From the NCBI RefSeq assembly GCF_022414535.1, contig NZ_JADWYM010000007.1, positions 62,001 to 126,000 of the forward strand: DNA of 64,000 bases, read 5' to 3'. Below, in pieces: positions 1-8,171 of this stretch; the first letter of the stretch is position 1; every line of letters begins with the position of its first letter. Below the pieces are notes generated by a model that worked only from the letters and a program-made list of their open reading frames with translations, searched no databases and was not told the DNA's origin. The DNA comes from Streptomyces sp. MUM 2J. GTDB lineage: Bacteria; Actinomycetota; Actinomycetes; Streptomycetales; Streptomycetaceae. A program made the translations under genes and the position numbers.

Positions 1-237
1 CGTGCCGCCGTCGAGGAGTTCGCCCCCGAGGGGCACGTGGTGCCGTACTGCATGTCCGGCGGCACCGACGCCAAGCAGTTCTCCCGGCTGGGCATCACCG
101 GCTACGGCTTCGCACCGCTGAAGCTGCCCGAGGGCTTCGACTACCAGGCCCTCTTCCACGGCGTCGACGAACGGGTGCCCGTCGAGGCACTGCACTTCGG
201 GGTGAAGGTGCTGGACCGCTTCCTGCGGACGGCGTAG
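1..237 (+). CDS. M20-family peptidase, C-terminal end (partial)
   Basis: The open frame enters from the left edge and stops with TAG, so only the last 78 residues are present. The fragment contains MSGGTDAK, the C-terminal block of M20/M25/M40 metallopeptidases in which a glycine-rich turn and an acidic residue sit next to the metal site, followed by a helix and a short tail ending in LRTA. The family cleaves dipeptides or N-acyl amino acids with two zinc ions. The catalytic core lies outside the window, so substrate cannot be judged. The S9 peptidase gene starts about 17 bases downstream, which suggests one peptide-degradation operon. Family is fairly sure, function only general. Confidence 0.75.
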   Translation, partial: RAAVEEFAPEGHVVPYCMSGGTDAKQFSRLGITGYGFAPLKLPEGFDYQALFHGVDERVPVEALHFGVKVLDRFLRTA

Positions 238-254
238 GCGAGTTGGGGGAGAGA

Positions 255-2207
255 GTGCAGACTTTGCCGTACGGCGCGTGGCCGTCGCCCATCGACGCGG
301 CCCTCGCCGCCGCCCACGACGGGCATCCCGAGTACGTGGGCTTCGTCGCCGACGAGGCCTGGTGGACCGAGCCGCGGCCCGAGGAGGGCGGACGGCGCAC
401 CCTGGTGCGGCGCCATGCGGACGGCCGCGAGGAGCCGGTGCTGCCGGCCCCGTGGAACGTGCGCAGCCGCGTCATCGAGTACGGCGGCCGGCCCTGGGGC
501 GGTGCCGTCGTCGACGGGCGAACGGTCGTGGTGTTCACCCACTTCGCCGACCAGCGCCTGTACCGGTGGGAGCCCGGCGGTGAGCCGCGTCCGCTCACGC
601 CGGTCTCCGGGGTGGGCGGCGGGCTGCGCTGGGCCGAGCCGCAGGTACTGGCCGGGCGCGCCGAGGTGTGGTGCGTGCTGGAGGAGTTCACCGGCGAGGG
701 GCCCGGGGACGTGCGCCGCGTCCTGGCCGCCGTGCCACTGGACGGGTCGGCCGCCGAGGACCGCGGCGCGGTGCGCGAACTCACCGACGACCGGCACCGG
801 TTCGTCACCGGCCCGCGCCTTGCTCCCGACGGCGGCCGGGCCGCCTGGCTGGCCTGGGACCATCCGCGGATGCCCTGGGACGGCACCGAGCTGATCGTCG
901 CCGACGTCCAGGCCGACGGCACCCTGAGCGGAGCGTGTTCCGTCGCCGGCGGCCCCGAGGAGTCCATCGCCCAGGTCGACTGGGCCCCCGACGGGGGCCT
1001 GCTGTATGTCAGCGACCGCAGCGGCTGGTGGAACCTCTACCGGGACGGCACACCGCTGGCTCCGCGGGAGGAGGAGTTCGGCGGGGCGCTGTGGAAGCTC
1101 GGCCACCGTTGGTTCGCCCCTCTCGACAGCGGCCTGATCGCCGTCGTGCACGGCCGCGGCGCCACCGTGCTCGGGATCCTGGACCCCGAGTCCGGCGAGG
1201 TCGTCGACGTGGCGGGACCGTGGACGGAGTTCGCGCCCACGCTCGCCGTCCACGGCGACCGGGTCCTCGCCGTCGGCGCCAGCCCACGCAGCGCCTACGA
1301 GGTGGTGGAGCTGGACACCCGCACCGGCCGGGCCCGCGTGGTGGGCGCCGCGCACAGCGACGCCGTCGACCCCGTCCACTACCCCGAACCCCAGATCCGT
1401 ACCTTCACCGGACCCGACGGACGCGACATCCACGCGCACGTCTACCCGCCCCACAACCCCGTCTGCGGCGCCCCCGGCGACCGGCCCGCCCCGTACGTCG
1501 TCTGGGCACACGGCGGCCCCACCGGGCGCGCGCCCCTCGTGCTCGACCTGGAGATCGCCTACTTCACCTCCCGCGGCATCGGCGTGGCCGAGGTGAACTA
1601 CGGCGGCTCCACCGGGTACGGCCGCGCGTACCGTGACCGGCTGCGCGAGCAGTGGGGCGTGGTCGACGTCGAGGACTGCGCGGCCGTCGCGCTCGCCCTC
1701 GCCGAGGAGGGCACCGCCGACCGGGAGCGGCTCGCGGTGCGGGGCGGCAGCGCGGGCGGCTGGACGACGGCCGCCTCCCTCGCGGTGACCGACGTCTACT
1801 CCTGCGGCACCATCATCTACCCGGTCCTCGACCTCACCGGCTGGGCGTCGGGGGAGACCCACGACTTCGAGTCCCGCTACCTGGAGTCGCTGGTCGGCCC
1901 GTTCACCGAGGTGCCGGCCCGGTACGCCGAGCGCTCGCCGGTGGAGCACGCCGACCGGATCACCGCGCCGTTCCTGCTGCTACAGGGCCTGGACGACGTG
2001 ATCTGCCCGCCCGCCCAGTGCGAGCGGCTTCTGGCCCGCATGGCGGGCCGACGGGTGCCGCACGCCTACATCGCCTTCGAAGGGGAGGGGCACGGTTTCC
2101 GCCGCGCGGACACGATGGTGCGCGCCCTGGAAGCCGAACTCTCCCTGTACGCACAGGTGTTCGGGCTGAGTGTGCCCGGCATCCCGACGCTGGAGCTCGC
2201 CAAGTGA
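255..2207 (+). CDS. S9-family prolyl oligopeptidase / acylaminoacyl-type peptidase
   Basis: A 650-residue serine peptidase of the dipeptidyl-peptidase/acylaminoacyl-peptidase group, with an N-terminal beta-propeller and a C-terminal alpha/beta-hydrolase domain. The propeller shows repeated strand motifs such as LLYVSDRSGWWNLY. The catalytic triad is visible as Ser in GGSAGGW (near residue 497), Asp in LDDVICPP (near 578) and His in GEGHGF (near 611). No signal peptide is seen, so it should act in the cytoplasm on short peptides. I chose GTG at 255 because GGGGAGA lies just upstream; TTG at 243 in the same frame is possible. Its stop overlaps the start of the next gene as GTGA, indicating translational coupling. 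Confidence 0.88.
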   Translation: MQTLPYGAWPSPIDAALAAAHDGHPEYVGFVADEAWWTEPRPEEGGRRTLVRRHADGREEPVLPAPWNVRSRVIEYGGRPWGGAVVDGRTVVVFTHFADQRLYRWEPGGEPRPLTPVSGVGGGLRWAEPQVLAGRAEVWCVLEEFTGEGPGDVRRVLAAVPLDGSAAEDRGAVRELTDDRHRFVTGPRLAPDGGRAAWLAWDHPRMPWDGTELIVADVQADGTLSGACSVAGGPEESIAQVDWAPDGGLLYVSDRSGWWNLYRDGTPLAPREEEFGGALWKLGHRWFAPLDSGLIAVVHGRGATVLGILDPESGEVVDVAGPWTEFAPTLAVHGDRVLAVGASPRSAYEVVELDTRTGRARVVGAAHSDAVDPVHYPEPQIRTFTGPDGRDIHAHVYPPHNPVCGAPGDRPAPYVVWAHGGPTGRAPLVLDLEIAYFTSRGIGVAEVNYGGSTGYGRAYRDRLREQWGVVDVEDCAAVALALAEEGTADRERLAVRGGSAGGWTTAASLAVTDVYSCGTIIYPVLDLTGWASGETHDFESRYLESLVGPFTEVPARYAERSPVEHADRITAPFLLLQGLDDVICPPAQCERLLARMAGRRVPHAYIAFEGEGHGFRRADTMVRALEAELSLYAQVFGLSVPGIPTLELAK

Positions 2208-3127
2208 GGGAACTGATCCGCCCGGCCCGCCTCGCACCCGGCGCCCGTGTGGCCGTCGTCGCGCCCAGTGGGCCCGTGCCCGAGGAGCGGCTGGAGGCCG
2301 GGCTCGACGTGCTGCGCGGCTGGGATCTCGACCCCGTCGTGGCCCCCCACGTCCTGGACCGGCACGACGCGTTCGACTACCTGGCGGGGACGGACGCCGA
2401 CCGGGCCGCCGACCTGGAGTCCGCCTGGTGCGATCCGGCGGTGGACGCCGTACTCTGCGCCCGCGGCGGCTACGGTGTGCAGCGCATGGTCCACCTGGTG
2501 GACTGGGAGGCGATGCGGGCCGCAGGCCCGAAGGTCTTCGTCGGCTTCAGCGACATCACCGCACTGCACGAGGCGTTCGCCGCCCGGCTGGGCCTGGTCA
2601 CCCTGCACGGGCCGATGGCGGCGGGCGTGGACTTCCTCAAGAACTCCCGCGCCCAGGACCATCTGAAGGCCACGCTGTTCGCACCGGAGACGGTCCGCAC
2701 GATCGGCTCCGCCGGACGCGCCCTCACCGGCGGCCGGGCCCGGGGGGTGCTGCTCGGCGGCTGTCTCGCCCTGCTCGCCGCGGAACTCGGCACCCCGCAC
2801 GCCCGGCCGTCCGCGGCAGGCGGCCTGCTGTGCCTGGAAGACGTCGGCGAGGAGCCCTACCGGCTCGACCGCTACCTCACCCAGTTGCTGCGCGCGGGCT
2901 GGCTGGACGGCGTCCGCGGGGTGCTGCTCGGCTCGTGGGAGAACTGCGGGCCCTACGACCGGGTGCGGGCCCTGCTCGCCGACCGGCTCGCCGGGCTCGG
3001 GGTGCCGGTGGCCGAGGAGTTCGGGTTCGGCCACGGCGAGGGCGCGCTGACGATCCCCTTCGGCGTCGCCGCCGAACTCGACGCGGACGCGGGGACCGTG
3101 ACCCTGGACGCGCCCGCGCTCACCTGA
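2204..3127 (+). CDS. LD-carboxypeptidase, S66 family (LdcA-like)
   Basis: A 307-residue protein of the muramoyltetrapeptide carboxypeptidase family, which removes the terminal D-alanine from tetrapeptide muropeptides during cell-wall recycling; some members instead cleave microcin C-like compounds. The Ser-Glu-His triad is readable: Ser in GFSDIT (near residue 116), Glu in LCLEDVGEEPYR (near 212) and His in FGFGHGEGA (near 276). No signal peptide is visible, as expected for the cytoplasmic enzyme. The GTG start overlaps the TGA of the S9 peptidase by four bases, so the two are probably co-translated and may act together on imported peptides. Recycling versus self-immunity cannot be told apart from sequence. 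Confidence 0.88.
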   Translation: MRELIRPARLAPGARVAVVAPSGPVPEERLEAGLDVLRGWDLDPVVAPHVLDRHDAFDYLAGTDADRAADLESAWCDPAVDAVLCARGGYGVQRMVHLVDWEAMRAAGPKVFVGFSDITALHEAFAARLGLVTLHGPMAAGVDFLKNSRAQDHLKATLFAPETVRTIGSAGRALTGGRARGVLLGGCLALLAAELGTPHARPSAAGGLLCLEDVGEEPYRLDRYLTQLLRAGWLDGVRGVLLGSWENCGPYDRVRALLADRLAGLGVPVAEEFGFGHGEGALTIPFGVAAELDADAGTVTLDAPALT

Positions 3128-3246
3128 CCGGCGCCCCCAACAGCGTCCCGCGACGCCGGGGCGGGCGGAGCCACCCGCCACCGGCACGCCGGACATCCCC
3201 GGGGCCTCACCGTGCGTGACCGGCCGCCTGGGGGGACCCTGGTGCT

Positions 3247-3489
3247 ATGAGCTCGAAGACATCCGAGAGCACCGGCACACGGACACGCCGGGGTGTGACG
3301 CTGACACCCGCCCGGATCACCGTCCTGGTGCTCGCAGTCCTCGCCGTGATCTTCATCTTCGAGAACACCCGCTCGACGAAGATCCGTCTGCTGATTCCCG
3401 AGGTCACCGTGCCGTTGTGGACGGCCCTGCTGGCCACGGGACTGATCGGGGCCCTGTTCGGGGCGTACTTCATGAGACGCAGAAACTAG
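3247..3489 (+). CDS. Small LapA-domain membrane protein
   Basis: An 80-residue protein with two membrane segments (about residues 25-43 and 56-76), a charged N-terminus and a basic C-terminal tail MRRRN. The pattern of TM helix, then FENTRSTKIRLL, then a second TM helix is that of the LapA/DUF1049 family (lipopolysaccharide assembly protein A domain), which is common in Gram-positives where it cannot have that role. Function in Streptomyces is unknown. It stands alone, with its start about 120 bases after the peptidase gene. Confidence 0.8.
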   Translation: MSSKTSESTGTRTRRGVTLTPARITVLVLAVLAVIFIFENTRSTKIRLLIPEVTVPLWTALLATGLIGALFGAYFMRRRN

Positions 3490-3729
3490 TGCCGCCTTCA
3501 TGAGACACAGAAGCTAGTGCCGCAGCAGGCAGCGTTCCGTGACGGGGCGGACGTCGCCCGTTGCGGCACCGAGCGCGCCCAGCGGTGGATCGGTCACGCC
3601 TCGTGCGGCGCTCGCAGTCCGCCCCGTCGGTGCGGGGCCGGTGCCGGCTGCTCCGGCGGCCCTTCCCGCCCCGGCGGCAGCGCCCCGACCGGGCAGGCCC
3701 GTCGCAGGGTGCCGTCGTAAGGTGGCCGG

Positions 3730-4281
3730 ATGCCGCACACCGCGTCCCGTCACCTCGCCGAGGGCCCCCGCGTGGGCATACGCCACTTCACCCATGCCGA
3801 CGGCCCCGAGTTCACCGCCCGCGCCAGGGAGAGCAAGGGCCTGCACCACCCCTGGCTGTTCCCGCCGGACACCGCCGGCGCGTACACCGCGTACGCGGGC
3901 CGGCTGATCGAGGACCCGACGAAGGCCGGGTTCCTGGTGTGCGAGCGGGACGGGGGTGCCATCGCCGGTTTCATCAACATCAACAACATCGTGACGGGCG
4001 CGTTCCAGTGCGGGGCCCTCGGCTACGGGGCCTTCGCGCACGCCGCAGGACGCGGACTGATGAAGGAGGGACTCGGCCTGGTCGTCGGCCACGCCTTCGG
4101 GCGGATGCGGCTGCACCGGCTGGAGATCAACGTACAGCCTGGAAACGCCGCCTCCATCGCCCTCGCCCGCTCCTGCGGATTCCGCCTGGAGGGCTTCTCG
4201 CCGAAGATGCTCTTCATCGACGGGGCCTGGCGGGATCACGAGCGCTGGGCACTCACCGCCGAGATGCGGGCTTCCGGTTGA
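3730..4281 (+). CDS. GNAT N-acetyltransferase (RimJ/RimL type)
   Basis: A 183-residue GCN5-related acetyltransferase. The order of elements fits RimJ/RimL proteins: an N-terminal strand VGIRHFTHADGPEF, the beta-bulge region GFININNIVTG, the acetyl-CoA loop region around GYGAFAHAAGRGLMKEGL, and the C-terminal LHRLEINVQPGNAASIALARSCGF segment typical of enzymes that acetylate protein N-termini or small amines. The start is the ATG at 3730. The last 29 bases overlap the convergent DUF6204 gene. Substrate is not predictable. Confidence 0.85.
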   Translation: MPHTASRHLAEGPRVGIRHFTHADGPEFTARARESKGLHHPWLFPPDTAGAYTAYAGRLIEDPTKAGFLVCERDGGAIAGFININNIVTGAFQCGALGYGAFAHAAGRGLMKEGLGLVVGHAFGRMRLHRLEINVQPGNAASIALARSCGFRLEGFSPKMLFIDGAWRDHERWALTAEMRASG

Positions 4282-4600
4282 TCTTCATCGTGTCGAGATC
4301 CGTGACCGTCGACTTCAGCTCACGGAAGCCGTAGCCCAGTTCCCGCAGGGTGCGCTCGGCGCGGTCCTCACCGATCGCCCCGGCCATCTCCTCGCCGTCG
4401 TCCGCGTCCGACACCACCACGTACCGCAAGGAGAAGTGCTTCAGTGGGCGCGGCTCGTAGCTCAGCGTCCCCTCCTCGGTGAACCGCATGCTCGCCAGAC
4501 CGTGCTCGCCCGCCTCCGCGAGCAGCCGCGTGCGGGCCTCGTCGGTCAGCTCGTCCCAGGTACCTCGGACGATCACGCGGTACGTGTGCTGCTCGCTCAT
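4253..4600 (-). CDS. DUF6204 family protein
   Basis: A 115-residue soluble protein that begins MSEQHTYRVIVRGTWDEL and matches the pattern I associate with the DUF6204 family, common in Streptomyces and of unknown function. It reads as a small alpha/beta fold with strands RVIVRGTW and FSLRYVVVSDAD. No cofactor motif or transmembrane segment is present. Its 3' end overlaps the convergent acetyltransferase gene by 29 bases. Confidence 0.75.
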   Translation of the reverse strand: MSEQHTYRVIVRGTWDELTDEARTRLLAEAGEHGLASMRFTEEGTLSYEPRPLKHFSLRYVVVSDADDGEEMAGAIGEDRAERTLRELGYGFRELKSTVTDLDTMKINRKPASRR

Positions 4601-4694
4601 CGGCTGGTGCGCTCCTTCGTGCGGGTCGGCAGAGGCCCGACTCTAAGGGCGGGGCCGCCGGGAGCGCACGGGGAATACCGTCGGGCCCGCCGGT

Positions 4695-5060
4695 TCAGGG
4701 CGTGTTCGAAGGAACTCCGCGGCGGTCCGCGTACTCGTAGACCGTGCCGTCCGGGTGCCGGGCGATCAGGGTGCGGCCTGCCGGAGTCGGCAACGGGCCG
4801 GCGATGACCTCCGCGCCGCTCGCGGTCAGTACCGCCCGGGCCTCGTCGACATCGGTGACGGCGATCGTGGCCGCCACCTTCCGCAACAGCTCCAACTCCG
4901 TCTCCGGACCGCTCATCAGCAGAAAACAGCCGACCGCGGCCACCTGCACGCCGCCGCGCCCGGAGCGGAGGGCTCTGCCGCCGGCCAGACGCTCGTAGAA
5001 GGGGATCGCGGCCTCGAGGTCGGCGACGCAGACACGGAGGGTGGCACCCAGGATCTCCAT
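4695..5060 (-). CDS. VOC-superfamily (glyoxalase/bleomycin-resistance fold) protein
   Basis: A 121-residue single vicinal-oxygen-chelate module. The N-terminal LGATLRVCVADLEAAIPFYERL and the second half TIAVTDVDEARAVL ... TLIARHPDGTVYEY give the paired beta-alpha-beta-beta-beta repeats of the fold. Members include glyoxalases, dioxygenases and drug-sequestering proteins. Metal ligands are incomplete by eye, so a binding rather than catalytic role is possible. It follows DUF6204 on the same strand with a gap of about 95 bases. Confidence 0.78.
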   Translation of the reverse strand: MEILGATLRVCVADLEAAIPFYERLAGGRALRSGRGGVQVAAVGCFLLMSGPETELELLRKVAATIAVTDVDEARAVLTASGAEVIAGPLPTPAGRTLIARHPDGTVYEYADRRGVPSNTP

Positions 5061-5371
5061 GCCGCGAGCCTAGTGGGAGCCGCGGCGGCGAGTGATCGTT
5101 TCGCAGGATCCGTCCGGACACGGGCGTCCCACGACCGGGCCGACAGGACCGCCGGGGCCGTGCCCGCTCCGGGGCGCGAGGGGAAGACGCTGCCGTGCCC
5201 GGACGGGAGGCGGTGCCTGCGCGGCAGGGAGCGAGGGCCGCCCACCGGCTGCCCCGGGTCCCGTACGCAAGCCCTTCGGTCCGGCCGCGTCGAGCCGGAC
5301 CACGTTTGACGCCCCGGGCATGGGAAACGCGGACACGCACGTGTCGAGCACCCTGACGCCGGAGGCGAACC
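5061..5371. other. Intergenic, no gene recognised
   Basis: About 310 GC-rich bases between the divergently placed VOC gene and the decayed reading frame at 5372. All frames are open only in the way expected of high-GC DNA. The one clear signal is a strong ribosome binding site GGAGG at 5361-5365 serving the GTG at 5372. Confidence 0.5.
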
Positions 5372-5678
5372 GTGAGTCGACCCCGCATCGTGATCGCCGG
5401 TGCCGGCTTTCGCCGGATACCGGGCGGCCCGCACCCTGGCCGGGCTTGCCCGGGACAGGGCGACCCCGGAACCTGCCCGGAACCAGCCTGGTGGTGAGCC
5501 TGTGAATCAGCCCGGTGGTGAGCCTGCGAAGAACCAGCCCGGTGGTGAGCCTGCGAAGAACCAGCCCGGTGGTGAGCCTGCGAAGAACCAGCCCGCGCCC
5601 GACAGGCTCTTCGAGGAGCATCCCGCTCCCGGACCGGTTCGGCGCACCGATGCTCCCCCCGACGCGGACGGAGACTGA
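5372..5678 (+). pseudogene. Relic: NAD(P)/FAD oxidoreductase N-terminus, frameshifted into a repeat tract
   Basis: The GTG at 5372 has a perfect GGAGG site six bases upstream and encodes MSRPRIVIAGAGF, the dinucleotide-binding start of type-II NADH dehydrogenase-like flavoproteins. An extra T in the run near 5409 throws the frame. In the +1 frame the homology continues as FAGYRAARTL for about 20 residues. The remaining 350 or so residues expected of the family are absent. Instead the frame enters four NQPGGEP repeats and ends about 30 residues later. I read this as the broken front of a gene whose body was deleted. Whether any product is made is unknown. Confidence 0.55.
5481..5585 (+). repeat. 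27-bp tandem repeat encoding NQPGGEPAK
   Basis: Four head-to-tail units: 5481-5504 (24 bp, diverged), 5505-5531, 5532-5558 and 5559-5585. The last two are identical, and a partial fifth unit follows to about 5594. Unit length is a multiple of three and every unit keeps the frame, giving N-Q-P-G-G-E-P-A-K in the relic frame. This suggests slippage expansion inside coding sequence. It is not CRISPR-like because there are no spacers. Confidence 0.85.
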
Positions 5679-5684
5679 GGCCGA

Positions 5685-5852
5685 GTGTTCGTCGCTCTCG
5701 GAACCGCACGCCACCTCGTCGCCCTGGACGGGGAGGTGGGCGACTCCGAAGGAACGGAGTCCTTCGCCGGGGCCGTGTTCCGGTTCGGCCTGGCGAACCC
5801 CGCCCGCCTTGCCGCTCCGGAGGGGCAGGACGTGCGGAGACCGCCGACGTGA
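5685..5852 (+). CDS. Possible 55-residue ORF of unknown function
   Basis: A GTG-initiated frame of 55 codons with reasonable third-position GC, between the repeat tract and the gas-vesicle gene. It begins MFVALGTARHLVALDG and shows no domain, signal peptide or membrane segment that I recognise. No clear ribosome binding site precedes it. It may be another fragment of the decayed locus. Confidence 0.25.
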   Translation: MFVALGTARHLVALDGEVGDSEGTESFAGAVFRFGLANPARLAAPEGQDVRRPPT

Positions 5853-5967
5853 TCCGCGACGCCGACCGCGGCGACGAGAAGGAGGGCGGGGGCGGCCGGG
5901 GCGGCACGTACGCGCCCCACGCCCCCAGGACGTCGCACCGCTCACTGCCGGGCGGTCTGTCGCCGCC

Positions 5968-6132
5968 ATGGTGGACGAAGCCGAGGAGACGGGTGTCGAC
6001 TGGTGGCAGGACGACCCGGAGCCGTCCCCGTGTGTCCGGTGCGGTGAACCCGCCCCGGACGGGCACGGGCCCGAGCCGCCGGTGGTTCCCGAGCCGTCGT
6101 CGTCCGTCCGCCGACGGGAGGAGACCCCTTGA
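5968..6132 (+). CDS. Small CxxC protein coupled to gvpL/F
   Basis: A 54-codon frame starting at ATG 5968 whose TGA overlaps the TTG start of the gas-vesicle gene (TTGA), the arrangement expected for translational coupling. It contains GVDWWQDD followed by a CVRC pair, then a Pro/Glu-rich tail. The same frame is open further upstream, so the true start may be earlier or this may be the C-terminal remnant of a longer protein. No family recognised. Confidence 0.4.
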   Translation: MVDEAEETGVDWWQDDPEPSPCVRCGEPAPDGHGPEPPVVPEPSSSVRRREETP

Positions 6133-6836
6133 CCGGACTCCGGTACGTGTACGCCATCTGCCGGCCCTTCGGCGCGCCCCTGCAGGCACAGCTGACCGGG
6201 GTGGCCGGCGCGCCGCCCCGGCGGCTCGTCCACCGCGGACTGGTCGCCGTGTTCAGCGAGGTCCCGGAGAGCGACTTCGCCGAGGCGCAGCTGCGGGCCC
6301 GCCTGGAGGATCCCGACTGGCTGACCGCGACCGCCCGCGCCCATCAGGGTGTCGTCGACGCGCTCACCGTCGTGACGACCCCGCTGCCGCTGCGGCCGGG
6401 CACCGTCTTCCGGGACGACAGCGGCGTCCGCACGATGATCGAGGAACGCGAGCACGTCCTGAACCGCACCCTGGACCGGCTGGAGGGACGGGTGGAGTGG
6501 CGTGTGCGGGTGTACGCCGACACCGGGGCGGAACAGGACGCCGGACCCGGGGAGAACGCGCGGCGCAAGGCGGAGCAGTTCGCCGGGCGGCTGCACGCGG
6601 AACTCTCCGGATACGCGGAGGACTCCCGGACCGACCCCCTGTGGAGCGGCGTGCCGTCCGGCGAGCCGGAAGCATCCGGGCACCGTGTCCTCCACGCCTC
6701 CTACCTCGTCCCGCGCACCCGCTGTGAGGAATTCGTGGAAGCGGTGGACCGTACCAAGGGCGAGGACCCGGAGACCAGGGTGGAACTCACCGGACCGTGG
6801 GCGGCCTATTCCTTCGTGGAGGACGAGTACGAGTGA
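6129..6836 (+). CDS. Gas vesicle protein GvpL/GvpF family
   Basis: A 235-residue protein with the GvpF/GvpL fold: an N-terminal ferredoxin-like domain opening YVYAICRP, the conserved stretch ARAHQGVVDALTVVTTPLPLRPGTVFRD, an acidic central helix, and a second domain ending in LTGPWAAYSFVEDE. Members are accessory or minor structural proteins needed for gas vesicle assembly. No gvpA/J/K/N/O gene is visible anywhere in the window, so it is an orphan here. The TTG start overlaps the preceding small ORF's stop by four bases. Identity of the family is strong; whether vesicles are made depends on genes elsewhere. Confidence 0.88.
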   Translation: MTGLRYVYAICRPFGAPLQAQLTGVAGAPPRRLVHRGLVAVFSEVPESDFAEAQLRARLEDPDWLTATARAHQGVVDALTVVTTPLPLRPGTVFRDDSGVRTMIEEREHVLNRTLDRLEGRVEWRVRVYADTGAEQDAGPGENARRKAEQFAGRLHAELSGYAEDSRTDPLWSGVPSGEPEASGHRVLHASYLVPRTRCEEFVEAVDRTKGEDPETRVELTGPWAAYSFVEDEYE

Positions 6837-6990
6837 CCGCCGGAGCGGCGCCGGGACCGAACCCGACGCGGCGTGCGGTGGCGGCCCCGGCAGGGGCGCG
6901 GGACGGCCGGGGAACGGCCGTCCCGTCGGCGCCGCCGGACCGGCCCGGCAGCGTGCGGGCCGACCCGACGGGGCCGGATCCGGGGAAGGA

Positions 6991-7812
6991 TCACGGTTCC
7001 TTCCGGCACAGGATCTCCCCGTGGAGCACGGCGAACCAGCCGTCCTCCTGCCGCCCCCACTCCCGCCAGGCGTCCGCCACGGCCCGCAGTTCCGCCTCGG
7101 TGGCGTGCCCCCCGTCGACGGCCAGCCGGGCGTAGGAGGAGGCCACCGTGCGTTCCGCCCACAGCTCGCTCCACCATCGGCGTTCCTCGGGCGAGGCGTA
7201 CGTCCAGGTGCCGGAGGTCGCGGTGATGTCGGCGAAGCCTGCCTGCCGCGCCCATGCCTTCAGGCGCCGCCCGGCGTCCGGCTCGCCGCCGCCCGCGCGG
7301 GCCACCCGCTGGTACAGCGCCAGCCAGTCGTCCAGTCCCGGCACCCGCGGATACCAGGTCATGGCCGCGTAGTCGGCGTCGCGCGCGGCGACGAACCCGC
7401 CCGGCGCGGTCACCCGCCCCATCTCCCGCAGCACCCGCACGGGGTCGCCCACGTGCTGCAGCACCTGGTGGGCGTGGACGACGTCGAACGCGTCGTCGGG
7501 GTGGGCGAGAGCGTGCGCGTCGCCGACCGCGAAGCCGACGTTCCGCACGCCGCGCGCCGCGGCCGTGGCCCGCGCCCGGTCCAGGATCTCCGGTGCCCGG
7601 TCGATGCCGGTGACCTGTCCGTCGGGGACCAGCGCGGCCAGGTCGGCGGTGATCGTGCCGGGACCGCAGCCGATGTCCAGGATCCGCATGCCGGGCCGGA
7701 GGACGCCGAGCAGGTACGCCGCCGAGTTGGCGGCGGTGCGCCAGGTGTGCGAACGCAGCACCGACTCGTGGTGCCCGTGCGTGTAGACGGCCGTCTCCCG
7801 CGGGTTCGTCAT
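6991..7812 (-). CDS. Class I SAM-dependent methyltransferase
   Basis: A 273-residue methyltransferase. Motif I is LDIGCGPGTITADLA, followed by the acidic loop VTGIDRAPEIL, motif II region DVVHAHQVLQHVGDP and motif III LREMGRVTAPGGF, as in the UbiE/COQ5 group. The ATG at 7812 has GGAGGGG about six bases upstream; the longer in-frame extension to 8103 lacks such a site. Substrate cannot be named. It is monocistronic. Confidence 0.85.
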   Translation of the reverse strand: MTNPRETAVYTHGHHESVLRSHTWRTAANSAAYLLGVLRPGMRILDIGCGPGTITADLAALVPDGQVTGIDRAPEILDRARATAAARGVRNVGFAVGDAHALAHPDDAFDVVHAHQVLQHVGDPVRVLREMGRVTAPGGFVAARDADYAAMTWYPRVPGLDDWLALYQRVARAGGGEPDAGRRLKAWARQAGFADITATSGTWTYASPEERRWWSELWAERTVASSYARLAVDGGHATEAELRAVADAWREWGRQEDGWFAVLHGEILCRKEP

Positions 7813-8171
7813 GCGTGCCCCTCCACTCGTACCGGTCCCCGCCGGGGCCGACCCGGTCGGGCGATGGGCGACACCGTACGCACTGGCGCCGAATGGTGAG
7901 ACATGGTGTCCATTATGTGAGCTGACGGTGTGTCGGTTCCGGGGGCCGGTTCCGGGTCGGCTCTGCGGGGCCGGCCGGTAAGCGCCTGCGGCGGCTCGCT
8001 GTTCGGCGGCGAACTCGAACAGCCGGGAGCCGAGGGCCGGCGGCTTCCCGCGCGGCCGGTGACGGGCGGACAGGGGCGTGGTGAGCCCGACAGCAGGGCT
8101 CATACGGCCCCTGGGTACCCTGAAGTGGCCGTTCTCCCGACCGGCGGATCGTCCACCCGGAGGAACCCTGC
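7813..8171. other. Divergent intergenic region, probable promoters
   Basis: About 360 bases between the divergent methyltransferase and phosphatase genes. A relatively AT-rich patch at 7890-7925 contains GTGAGACAT and, shortly after, ATGTGAGC, a near direct repeat that could be an operator. No convincing -35/-10 pair was found and no gene is recognised. Confidence 0.35.

Noticed and set aside
95..1949. Long minus-strand ORFs opposite the S9 peptidase
   Set aside because: Arg/Ala/Gly-rich shadows of a clear coding frame, as are most long antisense frames in this DNA.
5481..5585. Regular 27-bp repeats as a possible CRISPR array
   Set aside because: Units are contiguous with no spacers and keep a reading frame; they are coding tandem repeats.
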